64,000 bases of DNA. Origin: Capitulum mitella (Eukaryota > Arthropoda > Thecostraca > Pollicipedomorpha > Pollicipedidae). Of the stretch, positions 59,151 through 64,000 are shown one piece after another (within the stretch, counting starts at the first letter, position 1; each line of letters starts with the position of its first letter). Where the stretch lies: assembly GCA_030062745.1 (NCBI GenBank), contig CP099842.1, forward strand, positions 8,439,838-8,503,837, in the 5' to 3' direction. A program made the position numbers and the translations under genes. The notes beneath the pieces are model-generated. The model was not told where the DNA came from. It saw only the letters and a list, made by a program, of their open reading frames with translations, and made no database searches.

Positions 59151-60029
59151 TTACACAAGTACTAGCTACCAAAGGTGATGCCAAAAGTTCAAAAAATGAG
59201 TGCATTATTTATTTATTTATTCATTTATCTATCTATTTATTTTATTTTATTTCCATTTTTGCTTGCGCATTTATCACTCTTCTTTATAATGCTAAGTATA
59301 GTATGTCGTGCCTGGGGCGATATATGGACCCCAAATAGGGTTCCCTGGATCTACCCCTGGTAATTTGTGCAGCAGATTCTATGCTAAGACATATTCTTGA
59401 AACATAGTGGCAGATCAGTCCAAAGACGTCTCTGAAATCGCATTGTTTGGACGTTAGGCTAGTGATATGGTCTAATGTGTGCCACGTGTGGTCCCCTGAT
59501 TCCGCCCCTGCCGTCATATTGCTGCCTTTACATCTCAAGATAAACAAAAAATATGGTTCTCAACTTGCTTATTACGGGATTCAGGTTTTCAGGAGCACAT
59601 TTCGTACCAAAGTACACATTTCGTACCATTTCGTACGTAGAACCATATGTCCTTCATCGGGCCGTGTAGATTAGCCACTTTGCCGAAGTAATACCTTGGG
59701 TGCCCCTTTTTCCTCGCCAGGATCCGTCACTGCGTTCATGAAATTTAACAGATGTGTCACAAGGCATGAAATGAACATGAGTTTCACCAAAAAAACAACG
59801 GCGTTATATTTATAACAAGGAACAGAGCACTTCGGGTGCTCTGCCTCAAAAGTGACGAATAACGGCCGAACGTATCTCCCAAAGACTAGTTCTCGACCGT
59901 CTGATCAAGTTACAAACTCAAATTTTGCAGCTGTATGCGAAAAAAATGCTGCAAAAAGTCACTAAGTTTCATGAACCCATTTCAAATCGTTCAAAAATGG
60001 CAGAAAACAAACCTCAAGGGGTGGTCTCA
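59151..60029. other. Unassigned DNA with duplicated LINE segment and low-complexity tract
   Basis: A TTTA/TCTA-type microsatellite lies at 59205-59252 and the second copy of the LINE segment at 59553-59606. From about 59850 rightward the sequence resembles MITE-flank phrases (ACGTATCTCCCAAAGACTAG), but no ends are visible. No gene. Confidence 0.45.
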
Positions 60030-61292
60030 TTAATCCGTCCCCGACCAGGGGGGAGGGGGACGACTGGCCGCCCCCTGAGGTTTTTCCGAGATCGGGAGAA
60101 AACAAAGAAACGCAGCGCCACGAAAATTTGGGTACGTTTTGTTTGATCATCTTTAAATCTTGCGTCTTGTATCTTGTATCATGTACCAAATTTTTTACCT
60201 CGGGTCAAGTCAGGTGTCTGACCTAGGTCGGGCGAAGTGGATCTATGTCCAAAAAAAGTTTAACGTCCTGCAACTTTTCCGGGAAACGTGATATCGCAAT
60301 GAAACTTGCAGTCGTTAGGGGTTTTGATAAACGCAATAAATCTGATGTCACGGATTTTTCGGAAATTCCCGGGTCATTGGTCTAAGGTGAAGCTCGTTTT
60401 CGACAAATGTCGCTTTTTCGGAAAACGACGGATTTTTTATGACAATATGAGTGTGGGGAGATGCAGACATCCAGTTTTCGCCAATGGGTAAAGTCTCACT
60501 GACCTCTGATCACCGACCTGAGGTTAGGTCACGAATAACTGTGATGAGTGAAAATGCTTTGCCATCAAAATCGGCGATGAATGACTCAGATCAGGTAGAA
60601 AATGGCAGAACTGACTCGCACAGTTGCGAATGATACTAATGATACTTCTAGTATACTAATGACACTTCTTTTGAACTAACAAGTTCAAAAAGTTTCAAAA
60701 AATTGCATATTTCGGAAATAAAGAGGCTCTCGCGAATAAAGGTCCACGAACTGTGTAGAATAATAACTACAGAGTATTTTCAACATTTCAGCACGGGAAA
60801 TCATCCCAAGAACCACTAGGATCAAGAAACAACACTTGGAAATGCTTATTTTGCAAAAAAAAGAAACATTAAAATTAGTTCCGGTTAATTTTAGACGGGT
60901 TTGGCTACGGCGTCAGCCGTGCAGCGTTGCAAAAATCGCCTTGACTTTGACTCATCGTTTCGGCGTATTTATCAAACAAATCAGAGAAATTAGACGTGTA
61001 TCGGGGCCTGCGGACTTAAACCTGTCCATTGGTGCCTTTACCTAGACTTTATCAGTCACAGTTCTTGAGATCCGAGCCATTTTTCGGCCTTATGCAGTTG
61101 GCTATGAGAGAACATATATAGAGCTTACATGTTATTCAAAACTAAAAATTTCGGTTTCGAGCTTTGCTGGTCATGTGCTTTCCAACGGTGTGATTATTTT
61201 CATCGTGCGACCAACCGTTCGTGAGTTAGACAGGGGCGGTCAACCGCCAGTCGGGCGTGCATGGTGCGGATTACCAGTTGGGCGTGGGTTAA
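60030..61292 (+). mobile_element. Fam2 TTAA MITE, copy b
   Basis: TTAA lies at 60030-60033 and 61289-61292. The left short end is TTAATCCGTCCCCGACCAGG. The right long end, reverse complemented, is TTAACCCACGCCCAACTGG, with CGACTGGCGGTTGACC 27 bp in. It is collinear with copy a throughout (for example 60195-60320 with 32690-32815, and 61170-61235 with 33645-33710). Internal clusters include GGTCAAGTCAGGTG and TGACCTGAGGTTAGGTCA (about 60515). It is 1263 bp with no coding capacity. Confidence 0.9.
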
Positions 61293-63668
61293 GTGCTCCC
61301 CCAGTCCGGAATAGGATAAAAACGTTTGAATCACGCTGGTCGCCGTGATTATGAATATGTCGTCGTGCAGAGATGAACTATTACTGATGGTTTGGAAGAC
61401 CGAGCACGATCATGTATTTTCAGGAGCGGTGGAATCTCTGGGGAGATGGGGGCAAACGTGATTCTTGCCTCGTTTTTTCCCATACAGTGCCACAGAAATA
61501 ATGCTAAATGTTGCCCAAAGTTGGGGGAAGCTGCTTCCTGCCCCCCCCTCCACCCCCTCCCTCATTACCAAGCCCCTTGTGTAGTTTGAAGGAAGTTAAT
61601 TGCTCCAACCCCGTTGCACCTTTTCCGATGACATCGAAAACCTGTTTTATTCTGGAGAAGCAATGCCTTTTTGGATGCTTTTTCCAGGACACGACAAGCA
61701 GGCAATGGAGGGTAAAGAATGCCGATTATTATTTGATGTGGCTTAATAAGGGCACACAAATCACAATTTAGAGTTCGGACGTTTTTTTCTGCGGCTTTTC
61801 ATGGTGTGTCAAACTGCGCAACGGCTGGAGCACAATAGATGACTGATGCTTGTTTAGTATGAAGTATAGTGGTCATTTAGGAGTAGATATGGTATAAAAT
61901 TCCGTCGCATTTTTTCTCATTTAACGGTACAAATGGATAATACAAGTTATTGCAGTTAAGAAATAGCGATTTTTCGGTATTAGTGTCATTTAAGTCATTC
62001 ATTGCTTAAATATCACCAAAAGCTCCATTATATTTTTGGTTTGAAATGACAGTTGATAGATGCTAGTCTGGCAATCTTCTCTGGCAGCACTGCGGCGTCT
62101 TTGGGCAATAATCGCCGCCACACCGCTGAGGAGCGACGAAGGATCACAAAGAAACAGTCGAAATCGGAATTAGACCAGTTTCGCCGTTGTTTTCTGGTCA
62201 AGATATCCGACTTTGTTTAAAGAATCCATTTTTAGGCTATTGGGCGCGTTTTTCTTGGCATGAAGCCGAAATTAGCTTCATGCAAAGAAATATATTATTA
62301 TTTCAAGAAGTATATTATTTCCATTATTACCCAATTTATTATTCCTGCCAAGATATTATTTCAATGAAATATTATTTTCTGCGAAGTATTTAAAAGAAAT
62401 ACTGAAGGTCCGCGTAACTGAATGATATCTGATGTCGCAAATGTTCTGAGACAGGGCGTATTTTAACATGTTAACGTGGGGGGGGGGGCAATCCCCACCA
62501 GTGACCGCCAAATCCCCCAGTACACAGCGAAATCCCACCAGTGAAAACGTTGTTTTGCCAGCAGCGCTCTGCCGATCAGGTCTTTGACACGCTTCAGGCA
62601 GAGACTGTGCCTACCATATATGCATGTTGAAGTAGCTATTCCTGAATAAAAAGATGAAAAAGGAAAATGAGCGCACAGGCGTTTTTCTTCTTTCGAGAGA
62701 AACGTCGGACAGGTTTCAAAATTCGTCAGCTAAATCTGCTTGCCGTAGATAAGTGCAGAGATTAGGGGAAGATAATACATAGCATATAATATAGAGCATA
62801 ACCAAGAAGGGCTCTTATGCCTGTTTAGTGCTTGTATAGAGCACAGACAAGTGCACAGATTAGGGAAGGATAATATATGGGATATAATAGCCGTTTTCAC
62901 GATGGCTAATTTTGCGTTGGTACTCTCCAAAAGTACCAAAATTCTACAGGGAGCAAACGTAGCCTATTTTTTAGTTTACTGGTAGTCTTTTATGGATTAC
63001 TCGACACATGCCACATGTTAGGAATGAAGATTACAGAAATTAATTTTTAGACCCAAGAAAGCATCTGCATGTAAATTTCGGAGCCATATTTGCCTGTCTG
63101 TTTCACGGAATCATATTTGGTATCCTACTAGAAGTTTGTAACCTGGCAATTGAAAGTGCAATACAGTGATGGGCCAAGTGATTCCGGCGACGGGTGCAAA
63201 GCGGACGACGTGAAAACCGGCGAGAAGATCGAAGGTGAATCCAGGCAACCGTTTCGCGAAGTTTGATTTGCACATCATGATGCGGTCTGCAGAAAGCTTC
63301 AAAATGAGGTGCAAATAATTATAAAATTCAGTCTCATTCACATCACAGCATGAAAACGTTCAAGACATTAGACCTGTCCGTACTCCTGACCCCTTTCTCT
63401 ATGTCAGTATAATAATGCAGAAGACCAAAAGATGAGTACACATCCAACATCTTCAAGAATGGCCTTGAAATACTACTGGTTTTTAGAAATGGTATATGTC
63501 ATATTTTGGTATATATGAAAAAAATGTGTTTTGCATTGAACAATATACGTAATGATAATGGGAGCAGAAGCGAAACCTCTGTGGAGGTTTGGGAGGAAAC
63601 CTCTGGGAAGAGGGGGCAAACATGCCTTTTACCTTTTTTCTTTCCATGCACCACTTTTTCGCTTTTGC
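61293..63668. other. Unassigned DNA
   Basis: No gene recognised. It contains C-rich tracts near 61540-61560, a G homopolymer at 62478-62488 and three 20-21 bp tandem units at 62489-62549. An AT-rich stretch with TATTATTTC repeats lies at about 62290-62370. The 76-codon minus frame at 63341-63111 has no secure assignment. Confidence 0.45.
62489..62549. repeat. Three tandem 20-21 bp units
   Basis: The units start CAATCCCCACCAGTG, CAAATCCCCCAGTAC and AAATCCCACCAGTG. They directly follow a G homopolymer. No spacers are present, so this is a small tandem repeat and not a CRISPR. Confidence 0.7.
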
Positions 63669-64000
63669 TTAACCCTATTCCCGGCAGGGGGGGGCGGAAT
63701 CCGCCTCCCCTCGGGTTTTTTGCTTGCCAATTCCAGGCTTTTTGACGCAGCTTCACGAAACTTGGTCACTTTTCCTAGCTATTCCTTCTACGCGCCGTGA
63801 CAAAATTTCGAAATTCTATTTTGCTTAGGGGCGGAGCCAGGCAACGTTTTTGGGAGGCACCTCAGGTCATTTTTGGCCATGTTGAGGGTAAAAGGAAAAT
63901 GTCTGCCAAAAACAGAGTTTTTAAGATAGAACTTAAAACTTTATATGAACGTATAGCTAAATAGTTGGGCAATGTGCATATGTGATTTTGTTTATCTGAG
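63669..64000 (-). mobile_element. Fam1 TTAA MITE, copy 5 (runs off the window)
   Basis: TTAA at 63669-63672 is followed by the short end CCCTATTCCCGGCAGGGG, the G/C palindrome and collinear sequence nearly identical to the first 330 bp of copy 4 (50277 onward). The remaining 0.9 kb, including the long end, lies beyond the window. Similarity to copy 4 suggests a recent insertion. Confidence 0.93.

Noticed and set aside
62489-62549. CRISPR-like repeat
   Set aside because: Units are directly adjacent with no spacers, and the sequence context is eukaryotic.
63111-63341. Possible Harbinger-type transposase fragment
   Set aside because: Only the opening MNETEFYNYLHLI resembles that family; the expected downstream motifs were not found in any frame.

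Overview
This window looks like gene-poor, repeat-dominated DNA from a metazoan, most likely an invertebrate. I found no convincing host gene, rRNA, intact tRNA or CRISPR array. Every peptide I could assign belongs to a transposable element: a Penelope-like element (GIY-YIG endonuclease), two LINEs (an L1/Tx1-type ORF2 C-terminus and a CR1/L2-type fragment), a Tc1/mariner DD37E transposase relic and a Ty3/Gypsy integrase fossil. CpG is not visibly depleted, which fits a sparsely methylated invertebrate genome. I cannot name the species.

The dominant layer is a set of roughly 1.0-1.3 kb non-coding elements bounded by TTAA. They form several families with unrelated interiors: Fam1 (five copies, ends CCCTATTCCCGG), Fam2 (three), Fam4 (two), Fam5 (two), Fam6 (one), Fam7 (one) and several isolated degenerate ends. 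All share one architecture. At one end the terminal motif sits directly next to the G/C-rich block. At the other end it is present twice, 27-28 bp apart by hand count. That equals the known 3 bp versus 31 bp spacer asymmetry of piggyBac ends, so I read them as piggyBac-type MITEs. Their interiors are rich in AGGTCA hexamers, including an exact DR1 and TCAAGGTCA sites. This is the most interesting pattern in the window.

Layout. 1-9 kb: decayed TTAA-element relics, a clean 46 bp-stem hairpin (5.2-5.4 kb) and a TA microsatellite. 10.9-12.9 kb: two Penelope 3' halves arranged as a large head-to-head inverted repeat. 15.6-17.2 kb: a 37-bp minisatellite running into a very GC-rich CpG island. 18.7-19.0 kb: a decayed 22-23 bp minisatellite. 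20.1-23.6 kb: a 3.49 kb hAT element with perfect 16-bp ends and 8-bp target duplication; it holds a mariner relic that is itself split by a TTAA MITE. 24.5-37 kb: TTAA MITEs, two of them nested with other elements, plus a CR1/L2 LINE. 39.7-42.5 kb: a Gypsy fossil, a Fam5 piece and a TA microsatellite. 45-57 kb: a hAT MITE, two Fam4 copies (one carrying a hAT MITE with exact target duplication), a Fam1 copy and unassigned DNA. 57.6-61.3 kb: an L1/Tx1-type LINE and a Fam2 copy. The window ends inside a fifth Fam1 copy at 63.67 kb.

The genes here do not form a pathway. The window is best read as a stratigraphy of insertions, with non-autonomous piggyBac-like and hAT elements as the youngest layers. 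Coordinates of degenerate elements are approximate, and all alignments were made by eye.
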